Origin: JARFQW01 sp963842955
GTDB taxonomy: Bacteria; Pseudomonadota; Gammaproteobacteria; Steroidobacterales; XN24
NCBI GenBank assembly: GCA_963842955.1
Contig: CAWJIJ010000010.1
Location: forward strand, 62,001-126,000
DNA: 64,000 nt
Direction of reading: 5' to 3'
The notes below the pieces were generated by a model. That model was not told the DNA's origin and ran no database searches. It saw only the letters and a list, made by a program, of their open reading frames with translations. A program made the position numbers and the translations under genes. Of the stretch, positions 29,673-39,641 are shown piece after piece (within the stretch, counting starts at the first letter, position 1; each line of letters starts with the position of its first letter).

Positions 29673-31262
29673 TCAGGGACTGAAGGGCGCGGTCAGCCGC
29701 TCCAACACGGGCGGATCGCGATCGTAAATGTCCGGACGGAATGCCACACTGCCGTTTCCGTCAACCGAGACGGTCCAGTAGAGCAACAGAACCGGCCAGG
29801 GTTCCGAAAGATTGATCGTTCTCGGACTTGTCCCCGTGGCTGCCGCTTCCAGCCGCTCCCGGCTCCAGAGCTCGGGATCGTTCAGCAAAATCGAGCCCAG
29901 ACCGAATGCATCTTCAACCCGGATACATCCGGAGCTGAAGGTACGCTCCGTCCGGTCGTAAAGAGCCCGGGCCGGCGTATCGTGCAGATACACTGCATGG
30001 CTGTTCGGAAACATGATCTTGATACGGCCCAGGGCATTGTCGGGTCCGGGGTCCTGGCGAATGATGTAGGGAAAACTGGAACCTGTGTAGCTGTTCCAGT
30101 CCACCGAGGCCGGATCCACATCATCGCCGCCCGGTGTGAGCACGCGCATGTTCTGCGCCGCCAGGTATCCGGGGTCCTTCTGAATCTTCGGCAAGATGTC
30201 GCGCGACAAAATGCCGCGGGGAACTGTCCAGTCGGGATTCACCACGAGGTAGCGAATATCGTCCCGGAACACTGGAGTCTGCCGATAGGGCCGACCCACC
30301 TGGGAACGGGACCGCCAGACGATCTCTCCGTCACGCACCACGTAGACCTCGAATCCGGCGATATCCACAACCACTTGCCGGCCGCCGATTTCGTGCAGCA
30401 CCCACCGGGCCCGCTCGAGATTGACCCGGATCTGGTCCATGCGCACGCTCACCGGGAGATTCAATTCCCTTAGCGTCGCCGGCCCGACCACGCCGTCGGC
30501 CTCGAGACCGTGACGCTGCTGAAAGCGGCGAACTCCCGCCTCCAGGGTCTCGTCATAAAGGTCACTGGCAGAAAAACCCATATTCATGTCGCCCGTGCGG
30601 ACCAGGCGTGCGTACAGAGCGGGGACACGGGCATCCGTCATCCCGGGCTTCAGCGCCGGACCAGGCGGAATCTCGTCCCATCCGCCATCCGCGGCAATCG
30701 CCCGGTAGCGCGCCAGGGCCGACTTCAGCCGGCCATAGGCCGGATGCCGGGGCCGGAGACTGTCCAGTCCCTGGGCCAGCTGGCCGGCTTCGATCATCTC
30801 GAGAAGCAGCTCGCCGGGGTCGCGAGCCGAGATCGGCCGATTCAGGTTCCAGTTTCGATCGAGATCTGCGGCATCCACTTTGCCCCGATAGAGATGGCTC
30901 GCCAGGCGTACGAGCGCGTCGGAGAGCAGCAGATCCCGGTCCTCCACCGAGAATGCCTCCCCCGTATCGGCATTCCTCAGGACCTCCAGATGGTAATCCG
31001 CGGGGTTCAGGCCGTCGCCCTCCGCGGCCGCGATCTCGCCGAGCAAGACATCAATCGCCGCGGCGTTCGACCACAAGGGCTCGAAACCCCGGCGCTCGTA
31101 CATATCCGGCAGGAGCTTCCTCGCGGCAATGGCCTCGCCCGCGACCTCCAGGCTGCCGGTGGCTTCCAGCTGCTCCATGGCCTGGCGAATGGATTCCGAG
31201 GCATACGCTGGCGCGCTGGCGATTACCGCCATCAGCGAAATGAGGACCATGCGGGGGCTCAC
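29673..31262 (-). CDS. L,D-transpeptidase, YcbB/LdtD type
   Basis: 529 residues with an N-terminal signal (LISLMAVIASAPAYAS), a scaffold region, a peptidoglycan-binding domain (RRFQQRHGLEADGVVGPATL) and a YkuD catalytic domain with AVYLHDTPARALYD and the nucleophile motif TFSSGCIRVED. It makes 3-3 cross-links in peptidoglycan in the periplasm. GTG start at 31262 with AGGAGAG upstream. It converges on the pilus operon (44 bp between stops) and is divergent from the hyp operon. Confidence 0.92.
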   Translation of the reverse strand: MSPRMVLISLMAVIASAPAYASESIRQAMEQLEATGSLEVAGEAIAARKLLPDMYERRGFEPLWSNAAAIDVLLGEIAAAEGDGLNPADYHLEVLRNADTGEAFSVEDRDLLLSDALVRLASHLYRGKVDAADLDRNWNLNRPISARDPGELLLEMIEAGQLAQGLDSLRPRHPAYGRLKSALARYRAIAADGGWDEIPPGPALKPGMTDARVPALYARLVRTGDMNMGFSASDLYDETLEAGVRRFQQRHGLEADGVVGPATLRELNLPVSVRMDQIRVNLERARWVLHEIGGRQVVVDIAGFEVYVVRDGEIVWRSRSQVGRPYRQTPVFRDDIRYLVVNPDWTVPRGILSRDILPKIQKDPGYLAAQNMRVLTPGGDDVDPASVDWNSYTGSSFPYIIRQDPGPDNALGRIKIMFPNSHAVYLHDTPARALYDRTERTFSSGCIRVEDAFGLGSILLNDPELWSRERLEAAATGTSPRTINLSEPWPVLLLYWTVSVDGNGSVAFRPDIYDRDPPVLERLTAPFSP

Positions 31263-31531
31263 CGTGCTCTCTCCTAGGATTCAAGGGACGTTGAAGGGAT
31301 CGAGAATCCGGGGAAGCGGGCCCCGCGGTCGACCGTGAAGGATATCACTCGCGCTGCTCACCGGGAACCGGGCTTTAGGGCAGCTCAGGCCTTGCTGGTA
31401 GCTTGCTCATAGGTCGTACAAACCGAAGTTGCGCGGGGCGCCCGGAGGTGGCACCGTGGCCGTGGCACGCCGGCAACGAAGAGCCGCGGCCGCGAAAAAA
31501 ATCAGCGGGCAGGATCAAGGGCTCAGAAGTT

Positions 31532-31768
31532 ATGTGTCTCGGCATACCAATGAAAGTCAGCACCGTGGACGGCTTCAGTGCCCGCTGCGAAGCCAAGGGC
31601 GTTTTCCGCGACGTGAGCCTGTTCATGATGCAGCATGAAACGGTATCGCCAGGCGACTGGGTGATGGTCCACGTCGGATACGCCATTCAGAAAATGACCG
31701 AGACCGAGGCGCGTAGCGCCTGGGAAATCTTTGACGAAATCCTGGCGGCAACGGAACAGCCAGCCTAG
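31532..31768 (+). CDS. hypC: Hydrogenase maturation chaperone HypC
   Basis: 78 residues beginning MCLGIPMKV; the essential Cys2, exposed after Met removal, carries the Fe(CN)2CO precursor with HypD. The open frame extends 43 codons upstream but the MCLGIP start is diagnostic. First gene of a hypCBDFE cluster; no hypA is seen. The 269-bp gap upstream, toward the L,D-transpeptidase, has no promoter I could assign with confidence. Confidence 0.95.
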   Translation: MCLGIPMKVSTVDGFSARCEAKGVFRDVSLFMMQHETVSPGDWVMVHVGYAIQKMTETEARSAWEIFDEILAATEQPA

Positions 31769-31840
31769 CGCGGCGGATTCACCCGGCCGCTTCTGGTTCA
31801 GGGACGGGGCCGAACAAAAGCACCCAACGAGGGCCTGGAC

Positions 31841-32665
31841 ATGTGCGACACCTGCGGCTGCAATATCACCTCCGGCAACAAGCACCTGATAGAGCCCGGC
31901 GGCAAGCTGGCCGGCAACGGTGGGGGTGCGGTCGAGGTCCTGCAGAGCCTCCTCGCGGAAAACGATCACGAGGCCGCCCATAATCGCTCCCACTTCGACG
32001 GACACGGAGTTCTTGCGGTTAATCTGATGTCTTCGCCCGGTTCGGGCAAGACCAGCCTGCTGGAGGCCACGATCCGGGCGTGGGAAGGACGTTACCGGGT
32101 TGCCGTTATCGAGGGCGATCTGGAAACGGAGAACGACGCCCGGCGCATCCGCGCCCTTGGTGTGCCCGCGGTGCAGATTGCCACCGGCAATGCCTGCCAC
32201 CTGGACGCCCACATGGTCCACCACGCGCTGCACGAGCTGGACCTGGCCGAACTCGACATTCTGTTTATTGAAAACGTCGGCAATCTCGTCTGCCCGGCCA
32301 GCTTCGATCTTGGCCAGCACCTGAACGTGGCCCTCCTGTCGGTTACCGAAGGAGACGACAAGCCGGCCAAGTATCCGGTCATGTTCCGTGCGGCCGACAC
32401 CGTCCTCGTGAGCAAGACGGACCTGCTTCCGGTACTCGACGATTTCGATCCGGCCGCCGCAGAGGGCGCTGTACGAGCGCTCGCCAGCGCCGCGCCGGTG
32501 CTCCACGTTTCGGCGCGCTCGGCCGAGGGTGTAGCCCCCTGGCTGACATGGCTGCAGGACGAAGTCGCTGCCCACGGACTGCGGCTTGCCGAAGGACGCT
32601 CCCGGCGGCCGGCGGTGCAGCCCGAGGGAGCGGCCCTGCATGCGGCCGGGGTCGCGGAAGCCTGA
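31841..32665 (+). CDS. hypB: Hydrogenase/urease nickel incorporation GTPase HypB
   Basis: 274 residues. N-terminal MCDTCGCNIT has the CxxCGC nickel-binding motif; P-loop SSPGSGKTSLLE (about 67-78); EGDLETENDARRI and the metal-site region ATGNACHLDAHMV (C and H ligands at the dimer interface); VSKTDLLP as the G4 element. It inserts nickel into the [NiFe] hydrogenase large subunit, usually together with HypA, which is absent here. No long His-rich stretch, so little nickel storage. A C-terminal extension of about 25 residues is not conserved. Confidence 0.95.
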   Translation: MCDTCGCNITSGNKHLIEPGGKLAGNGGGAVEVLQSLLAENDHEAAHNRSHFDGHGVLAVNLMSSPGSGKTSLLEATIRAWEGRYRVAVIEGDLETENDARRIRALGVPAVQIATGNACHLDAHMVHHALHELDLAELDILFIENVGNLVCPASFDLGQHLNVALLSVTEGDDKPAKYPVMFRAADTVLVSKTDLLPVLDDFDPAAAEGAVRALASAAPVLHVSARSAEGVAPWLTWLQDEVAAHGLRLAEGRSRRPAVQPEGAALHAAGVAEA

Positions 32666-32667
32666 TC

Positions 32668-33768
32668 GTGGCCGACACGGCATCCGCCTGGCTGGACCGC
32701 ATCCGCGAGCTGGATCTTCCGGAGCGGATCCGCATCATGAACGTTTGCGGCGGACATGAACGCTCTATCAGCATGGCCGGCTTGCGCGGCGCGTTGCCGG
32801 CCGCGATCGAGCTGATCCCTGGCCCTGGCTGTCCGGTCTGTATCTGCCCCGAGGAGGACGTCTACGAGGCCATCCAGATCGCTCGCCGCGAGCCCGTCAT
32901 CCTCGTCACCTTCGGGGACATGTTGCGGGTTCCGGTGAATCTCCCCCGCCGGGAGATCCGTTCCCTGGAGCAGGCCAAGGCGGCAGGCGCCGACATTCGA
33001 CCCATCGCATCGCCGCTGGAGGCCACCGCCATTGCCAGGGCCAATCCCGGCAAGCCGGTCGTTTTCTTCGCGGCAGGTTTCGAAACCACCACGGCGCCCG
33101 TCGCCGCCATGCTGGCAAGCGGCGTTCCGGACAATCTTTCAGTGCTGCTGTCCGGGCGCCGTACCTGGCCGGCAGTCGCCATGCTGCTGGAGGGAGAAAC
33201 GCCGGGATTCGATGCTCTGATCGCGCCGGGTCATGTCGCCACGATCATGGGTCCGGAAGAGTGGTCCTTCGTCGTCGACGGCCACCACATCCCGTCCGCC
33301 GTTTCAGGTTTCACCCCAGAAAGCCTTCTTGCCGGCATGTACTCCGTGCTGCGCCAGCGTCTCGAAGGGAAGCTGTTCCTGGACAACTGCTACGAGGAGG
33401 TGGCCCGACCTGGCGGCAACCCGACGGCGCGGGCGCACATCGACCAGGTCATGGACGTTGTGCCCGCCAAGTGGCGCGGCATTGGTGAGATTCCCGCATC
33501 CGGCTACGCGCTGCGAACTGAGTATGCGGCACATGACGCGCGTCGCCTGTACCCGGGCTATGCGGACGAAGGCCGTAAGCGGGCCGGGCAGATGCCGCAG
33601 GGCTGCGACTGCGCCCGGGTCGTCCTTGGGAAAATCTATCCGAATCAATGCCGCATCTATGGAAGCGCGTGCACACCGCGGGATCCCGTGGGTCCGTGCA
33701 TGGTCTCCGACGAGGGCGCGTGCCGCATCTGGTGGTCTGCCGGAATTCGCAGCGAGGACGCAGCCTGA
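32668..33768 (+). CDS. hypD: Hydrogenase maturation protein HypD
   Basis: 366 residues from a GTG 2 bp after the hypB stop. Conserved motifs: MNVCGGHERSISMAGLR, GPGCPVCICP, FAAGFETTTAP, and the Fe-S region with CDCARVVLGKIYPNQC. HypD is the [4Fe-4S] scaffold where Fe(CN)2CO is assembled with HypC. The 3' end overlaps the probable start of hypF. Confidence 0.95.
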   Translation: MADTASAWLDRIRELDLPERIRIMNVCGGHERSISMAGLRGALPAAIELIPGPGCPVCICPEEDVYEAIQIARREPVILVTFGDMLRVPVNLPRREIRSLEQAKAAGADIRPIASPLEATAIARANPGKPVVFFAAGFETTTAPVAAMLASGVPDNLSVLLSGRRTWPAVAMLLEGETPGFDALIAPGHVATIMGPEEWSFVVDGHHIPSAVSGFTPESLLAGMYSVLRQRLEGKLFLDNCYEEVARPGGNPTARAHIDQVMDVVPAKWRGIGEIPASGYALRTEYAAHDARRLYPGYADEGRKRAGQMPQGCDCARVVLGKIYPNQCRIYGSACTPRDPVGPCMVSDEGACRIWWSAGIRSEDAA

Positions 33769-36063
33769 CCTCCCCATCGTCCGCCCAGCCACCTGGGACG
33801 TCGTCGCCTGAAGTCCGCCAGATCCGCGTCGGCGGAAGAGTGCAGGGCGTGGGCTATCGACCCTTCGTGTATCGGCTCGCGCACGAGCTCGGAATCGCCG
33901 GCTGGGTGCGCAACGCGGTCGGTGACGTGGAGATCATGGCTGCAGGGCCGGCGGGCACCCTGGATGCATTTGCCGATGGTCTCGTTTCCCGGGCGCCGCC
34001 GCTTGCGGAGCCCCGGCTGGAATCGATGGCCGCCACCGAGGCGACGATTCCCGCCGGGTTTGCCATTCTCGCCAGCACCGCCGATGTGGAGCCCAGCATC
34101 CACGTTCCGCCGGACTTCTTTGCCTGTGACGACTGTCTGCGGGAACTCGCCGACCCCCAGGACCGGCGTTTCGGCTACCCGTTTATCAACTGCACCCAGT
34201 GCGGGCCCCGGTATACCCTGATTCGCGCCCTGCCCTACGACCGCCCGAATACGTCGATGGCCGGCTTCGAGCTGTGTCCACAATGCCGGGCCGAGTACGA
34301 AGACCCGATGGATCGCCGCTTCCACGCGGAACCGGTAGCCTGCCCGGCCTGCGGTCCCGACCTGGCGTGGACGGCACAAGGGTGCTCCGAGTCTCTGTCC
34401 GGCCCCGCCGCGCTGGAGGCCTGTATCGACGCTATCCGTGCGGGCCGGCTGGTCGCCGTCAAGGGCATCGGCGGCTACCACCTGGTCTGTGACGCTTCCC
34501 AGGATCGGCCCGTCTCCCGTCTTCGCCGCCTGAAACCCCGCCCCCACAAGCCGCTCGCGGTCATGGTCGGCAGGGACCCCGAGGACCCGCTGGCGCCGGT
34601 CCGGGAATTTGCGAGACCGTCACCGATCGAGGCAGAACGGCTGCTCGCGCCGGAGCGCCCGATCGTACTCATTCGCAAGAGCGGCGAGGCAACCGGGCTG
34701 TCCGAACTTGATCGCGCCGGGCCTTGGCGAAATCGGCGTCATGCTTCCGTACAGCCCGCTCCACGAACTGCTGATTCGCGGCCTCGGTCATCCGATTGTC
34801 GCAACCTCGGGCAACATCAGTGGCGAGCCGGTGCTGACGGACAGCGAGCCCGTCGAACAGCGCCTGGGACACATCGTCGAGGGTTATCTGCACCACGACC
34901 GGCCGATCGTGCGGCCCGCGGACGACCCGGTATATCGCAGCATCGCCGGCCGAATGCGGCCCATTCGATTCGGGCGCGGCTCTGCACCCGTGGAGATCGA
35001 CCTGCCGTTCGAACTGGAAACACCGGTCGCCGCACTGGGCGGACACATGAAGAACACGGTAAGCCTGGCCTGGGGCCACCGCTGTGTCATGTCCCCGCAC
35101 ATCGGTGACATGGGAGCGGCACGCAGCCTGGACGTGTTCGAATCGGTCCTCGCGGATCTGCAGGCCCTCTATGACGTTCGGGTATCCCATCTGATCTGCG
35201 ACGCCCATCCGGGGTATGCCACGACCCGTTGGGCGAGCGGTCAGCCCCTGCCGGTCACAAAGGTATTTCATCACCGTGCGCACGCCTCGGCGGCGGCGTT
35301 CGAGGCCGGGATCGACGGCCCCCTGCTCGTTTTCACGTGGGACGGCGTGGGTTTCGGCGAGGATGGCCGGCTCTGGGGCGGAGAGACATTCCTCGGACAG
35401 CCCGGCGACTGGCGCCACGTCGCCAGAATGCGGCCGTTCGTCCTCCCGGGCGGCGAAGCAGCCAGCCGTCAGCCCTGGCGATCGGCGGCGGCACTGGCCT
35501 GGTCGGAGAACCAGGTGTGGCCCTGCCCGGAAGATGTTCACGGCATCATCCGCCAGGCCTGGCAGCGCCGGATCAACAGTCCCGAGACGACTGCGGTCGG
35601 ACGGCTGTTCGATGCAGTCGCCGCACTGGCCGGGGTATGCCGGGTGGCCAGTTTCGAAGGACAGGGCCCGATGCTCCTGGAAGCCCTTGCCGACCAGCCG
35701 GCCGACGAGTCACCGCTGGCCTTGAACATGGCGTCCGACGGCGTTCTCGAGTGGGACTGGGGCCGCCTGGCCGGCTTCATGAAGTCCTCCGATCGACCGC
35801 TGACCGAACGCTCGGGGCGCTTTCACGATGCCCTGGCCGCGACGATCCGGGAGATTTGCCGAACGATTGAACAGCCCTTCACCACCGTCGCCCTCTGCGG
35901 CGGCGTTTTCCAGAATCGCCGGCTCGCGGAGCGGGTAATCAGCCTGCTTGAAGCCGATGGCATGACGCCTTTCCTTCCGGCTCGGCTTCCTGTCAACGAT
36001 GCGGCGATTTCCTTCGGCCAGATCGTCGAGTTCGCCCGGGGCGGTGGCAATGTCCAGGACTAG
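33732..36063 (+). CDS. hypF: Carbamoyltransferase HypF, frameshifted
   Basis: About 777 residues over two frames. N-terminal acylphosphatase domain (GRVQGVGYRPFVYRLAHEL), zinc-finger pairs (CTQCGPRYT, CPQCRAEY, CPACGPDL), YrdC-like domain (VKGIGGYHLVCDA), then the Kae1-like domain (HRAHASAAAFEAG, TWDGVGFGEDG). HypF transfers carbamoyl from carbamoyl phosphate to HypE for cyanide ligand synthesis. One extra base near 34703-34712 (GAACTTGATC instead of GAACTGATC) breaks the frame between SEL and IAPGLGEIGVML. The start is unclear; GTG 33732 inside hypD is the best in-frame choice. Confidence 0.9.
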
Positions 36064-36078
36064 CTAGAGAGAGAGACC

Positions 36079-37086
36079 ATGCAGGAAACGCATATCGCAC
36101 TGGCGCACGGAAACGGCGGCCGCTTCATGCGGGAACTGATCGAGGAACTGTTTGCCAGGCACCTGGCCAGCCCCGTGCTGGACACGGCGGGCGACGCCGC
36201 CACCCTCCCAGCCCTGCCGGAGGGTGAGGTCGTTTTCACGACAGACGGATTCACCGTGCAGCCCCTTGAGTTTCCCGGCGGGAATATTGGCTCACTGGCC
36301 GTTCACGGGACGACCAACGACCTCGCCGTGGCCGGAGCGATCCCCCTCTACCTCAGCCTCAACTGTTTTATCGAGGAGGGCCTGGAGATCGAAGTTCTCG
36401 AACGCGCGGTCATCGGCCTTGCCGAAGCGGCCCGGGCCGTCGGCGTCCAGGTGGCCACCGGCGATACCAAGGTACTGCGGCGTGGCGAAGGCGGCGGCCT
36501 TTACCTGGCCACCACGGGCATCGGTGTGCGTCCCGCTACACTGAAGCTCGGGCTGGAGCAGATTCGCGCCGGCGACCGCCTGCTGGTCAGCGGCCCCGTT
36601 GGCGACCATGGCGTCGCGGTCATGCTGGCCCGCGAGCAGTTCGGCCTCTCGGGCGATATCGAATCCGATGCAGCCAGCGTGCTTCCGCTTACTCAGGCAC
36701 TCGCCGGGATGGCCGGCCTGCGCTTCATGCGGGATCCGACCCGGGGCGGCCTGGCCACGGTATGCCACGAGATCGCCAGGCATACAGGCTTGTCTGTCCG
36801 GCTGCATGGCCCCGACATTCCGGTGCGGGACCCGGTGGTCTCCGTTTGCGAAATGCTTGGCTACGATCCGCTCTACCTGGCCTGCGAAGGCCGAGTGGTT
36901 GCGGTAGTCGCCGACGAGGACGCTGCTGAAGCCCTGGAGCGAATGCGCGCCTTGCCTGAAGGACGAGAGGCCGCCGTGATCGGCACCCTCGAAGAAGAAG
37001 GGCGCGCGGTGGAAATGGAAACGGCCCTTGGGGGCCGCCGAATACTCGAGGAACTCGAGGACGACCCGCTGCCCCGAATCTGCTAG
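36079..37086 (+). CDS. hypE: Carbamoyl dehydratase HypE
   Basis: 335 residues, PurM-like ATP-dependent enzyme. HGNGGRFMRELIEE at the start, TDGFTVQPLEFPGGNIG, GDTKVLRRGEGGG, MRDPTRGGLATVCHEIA. It ends in PRIC, the C-terminal cysteine that is carbamoylated by HypF and dehydrated to thiocyanate. It starts 15 bp after hypF. Intact and full length. Confidence 0.96.
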   Translation: MQETHIALAHGNGGRFMRELIEELFARHLASPVLDTAGDAATLPALPEGEVVFTTDGFTVQPLEFPGGNIGSLAVHGTTNDLAVAGAIPLYLSLNCFIEEGLEIEVLERAVIGLAEAARAVGVQVATGDTKVLRRGEGGGLYLATTGIGVRPATLKLGLEQIRAGDRLLVSGPVGDHGVAVMLAREQFGLSGDIESDAASVLPLTQALAGMAGLRFMRDPTRGGLATVCHEIARHTGLSVRLHGPDIPVRDPVVSVCEMLGYDPLYLACEGRVVAVVADEDAAEALERMRALPEGREAAVIGTLEEEGRAVEMETALGGRRILEELEDDPLPRIC

Positions 37087-37118
37087 GAGCCGGGGACACA
37101 CCCTGCTCGCGAGACGGC

Positions 37119-37484
37119 TCAGGCCATCAGCGCCTGGATCTTCTCCAGCAGTCCCTTGAAGTTGATCGGCTTCGTGTCGTAGTCGTCGCAGCCTGCGGCG
37201 AGAGCCTTCTCCCGATCGCCCTCCATCGCATGGGCGGTCAGTGCCAGGACCGGGATGTCACGGGTCCCCGGATCACCCTTGAGGATGCCGGCAGCCTCCC
37301 ATCCGTCCATAACCGGCAGACTCATGTCGAGAAGAATGAGGTCAGGATTTTCCGCGGCAGCCATGTCCACGCCCTGGCGGCCGTCCACCGCGATCAATAC
37401 CTCAAAGCCCTTGCGCTTGAGGCGGCGGGACAGCATATCCCGGTTCATCTCGTTGTCTTCGACCAGGAGAATCTTGGCCACCAT
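37119..37484 (-). CDS. Single-domain response regulator (CheY/DivK-like receiver)
   Basis: 121 residues, one REC domain with no output domain. Acidic pair in LLVEDNEMN, phospho-acceptor Asp in LILLDMSLPVMDG, switch Thr in ALTAHAMEG and conserved Lys in DTKPINF. The start was set at MVAKILLVEDN (37484) rather than the longer frame. The stop is 33 bp from the convergent hypE stop. No histidine kinase is in the window, so its partner is elsewhere. Confidence 0.9.
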   Translation of the reverse strand: MVAKILLVEDNEMNRDMLSRRLKRKGFEVLIAVDGRQGVDMAAAENPDLILLDMSLPVMDGWEAAGILKGDPGTRDIPVLALTAHAMEGDREKALAAGCDDYDTKPINFKGLLEKIQALMA

Positions 37485-37549
37485 CAGTCCTCGACACCTG
37501 AAACCAGCGCGCAGTTTACCTGTGAAGAACCCTTTCTTCGACCAAAGGA

Positions 37550-39502
37550 TCAATCATAGATCTGCTGGGCAAGCACAATCACCGAGTCCTCCGGCCCCAG
37601 AACGAAGCGCGCGTTCTTGTCGGGATTCAGATAAACCAGGCCTCGGCGAGTTCCCGGGCCCTCCCGCTCGACCATCACGCCGATCGCGGTTTCGAGGAGC
37701 TCCTGGGCCCGGATGACAAGATCATTGAAGGTGCACGGGGCGCCCGATTCGACGTATCGGGCCGCCGGCTGGAGGCTGCACTCGATACCTCCGGCGCTGA
37801 GCAACTCCCGGTAGACCGCCCCCAGTATGGGGTTGATGGAGACCTGGCCGAGCTGAAGGCTCACGATCTGGGGGCTGACGACGACATCGCCGGCGGGAGT
37901 CCCCGCCAGGAGGTCCCGGTTGCCGCTGTCCATCAGCTCGACCACGACGTGGGGCAGCGGCCGGTCTCCGGATCGCTCGGCCATGTCGGCCATCTGGAGC
38001 AGGATAAGCAGAGTCCGGGCGTCAGGGTCCGCATCCCCGGAAGACTCGTCGGCCAGCACGATCACCGAGTCATAGGTCTCGGATGCCAGGTCTTCGAGTA
38101 CGCTGCGGCTGACCGTGTTGTTGCGCCGATAGTCCACCCGAAGGTTCCTGAATCCTCCCGGCGTAACCACCGAGAGATACTCCTCGCAGTAGGCCGGTTC
38201 ATGAGCCGCCACGACGGCAACGACCGCTCCGCTGGGCGCGTGCGCGTCGAGTTCGGTCAGGATCTCGTCGATATTGTCGTTCCAGCCCAGGATGAGAATC
38301 TTTCCGAGCTCCGGCCGGCGGCGGCGGCCGTCGCCGGGTCCGCCGGAGACCTCGGGGGCCGGTCGGGGTTCGTGGCTGACCTGGCCCTCCGAGGCCAGCA
38401 GGATCACCTGTTCGTCATCGGCAAGGTCGTAGTCTGGTTCCGGATTCAGCGCCGCGGCGGTCCGCCCGGCCTCTTTCCAGGTAATCCCCACCGGAATGGC
38501 CCGGGGAAACCAGTGGCTGATCTCGCCCATGGTTTTCCCGGTGAGATCGGGCATGGACTCCACCACAAGGCGATTGCCCTTGCTTGCGAAAATCTCCTCG
38601 TAGACGGCCGATACGCCGGGTTGGCGTGCCGCCTGCACGATGATTCGGCTGATGATCTCGCTGGAAGAGACAATGGGCACCTTGCGCCCGCCGGCGATGT
38701 TGGCAATCTCCACGTTGCGCAGCTGAGTGATCTCCGCAACCACCGTCGGCGGCGGATCCGCCCGCCAGTCCCGGTAGGCCGACAACAGCATCAGCGTCTT
38801 GATCGCTTCGATGTCCGCCTCGCCCTGGCCCTCGTCCTCCCGGTCATAGGCCAGGCTGATGACGCTGCCGGCGGTCGCCAGGCCCACGCGCTCCAGCTCC
38901 GACAAGCGGCTCGTCGAGCCGCTGCGCAGGACGATCTCCAGCCGGGTCCAGCGGTGTATGTCGGCCTTCAAGGCGTCCTGCATCCGGCCAATGTCCATGG
39001 GCGCAAGAATCACCACGACCTGCTTGCGGTCCGTGGCGTCGAGGAAATCCAGCACCGAGCGGACCTTGTTGCTCCAGCCCAGGATCAGCGTGTGACCCCG
39101 TTCCACGACTACCGTATTTCCACGCCGAACGTGCTCCAGACGGGACTGCACTGAAGTGGAAATAAACGCGATGAATACGCCGAACAAGGCCAGCCCGAGA
39201 ATCGAGATGACGAAGGAGATCAGGAGAACGGCAAGCGGAGCCCCGTAGTCTTCGCTGAAGGCACCCGGGTCGATCGCATGCTTAACCGACCACCAGAAAG
39301 CATCGAGAAAACCGCCGCCGAAATCGGCGTCGATCCCCTCGGCCTCGAGGGCCCGGTCACTGAAAAGCCCGAAGAACCAGGCGTTCGTCCCCGCAAGAGC
39401 GAGACCCACGAATGTCGCTGCAAGCACGACATACTGGAGTCCGGTGCCCCGGGAAAACAGCCGGTTGAAGTGATACTGGAAACGGTCTTTCAGATTCTTC
39501 AA
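37550..39502 (-). CDS. CASTOR/POLLUX-like ion channel with tandem RCK/TrkA-N domains
   Basis: 650 residues from a TTG at 39502 with AAGGGAG 7 bases upstream. Two membrane helices (VVLAATFVGLALAG, LAVLLISFVISILGLALFG) flank a pore-loop-like region (FLDAFWWSVKHAIDPGAF). Two Rossmann regulatory domains begin HTLILGWSNKVRSVLDFL and GKILILGWNDNIDEILTEL. This is the layout of the CASTOR/POLLUX/SYM8 family and of bacterial relatives that conduct K+ or Ca2+ (family knowledge; ion here unknown). The pore lacks an obvious TVGYG filter, as in this family. Confidence 0.82.
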   Translation of the reverse strand: MKNLKDRFQYHFNRLFSRGTGLQYVVLAATFVGLALAGTNAWFFGLFSDRALEAEGIDADFGGGFLDAFWWSVKHAIDPGAFSEDYGAPLAVLLISFVISILGLALFGVFIAFISTSVQSRLEHVRRGNTVVVERGHTLILGWSNKVRSVLDFLDATDRKQVVVILAPMDIGRMQDALKADIHRWTRLEIVLRSGSTSRLSELERVGLATAGSVISLAYDREDEGQGEADIEAIKTLMLLSAYRDWRADPPPTVVAEITQLRNVEIANIAGGRKVPIVSSSEIISRIIVQAARQPGVSAVYEEIFASKGNRLVVESMPDLTGKTMGEISHWFPRAIPVGITWKEAGRTAAALNPEPDYDLADDEQVILLASEGQVSHEPRPAPEVSGGPGDGRRRRPELGKILILGWNDNIDEILTELDAHAPSGAVVAVVAAHEPAYCEEYLSVVTPGGFRNLRVDYRRNNTVSRSVLEDLASETYDSVIVLADESSGDADPDARTLLILLQMADMAERSGDRPLPHVVVELMDSGNRDLLAGTPAGDVVVSPQIVSLQLGQVSINPILGAVYRELLSAGGIECSLQPAARYVESGAPCTFNDLVIRAQELLETAIGVMVEREGPGTRRGLVYLNPDKNARFVLGPEDSVIVLAQQIYD

Positions 39503-39641
39503 GCACAGGCTCCCTTGCAACCCGGATATGCTGCCAGCCGCGGGCGGCGGGGGGAAGGGCCACTGGCGGGTCGTCCCGCAGAGGGCTAAGGTTCTACGCG
39601 GCGCGCCAAGCGCTCGATTCACCCCAACAGAGCGAAACCGG

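Noticed and set aside
31440..31480. Sigma-54-like TGGCAC elements upstream of hypC
   Set aside because: The required -12 TGC element at correct spacing is missing.
37087..37118. GAGCCG/CGGCTC inverted repeat between hypE and the receiver gene, considered as a bidirectional terminator
   Set aside because: A 20-nt loop and no T-run on either strand.
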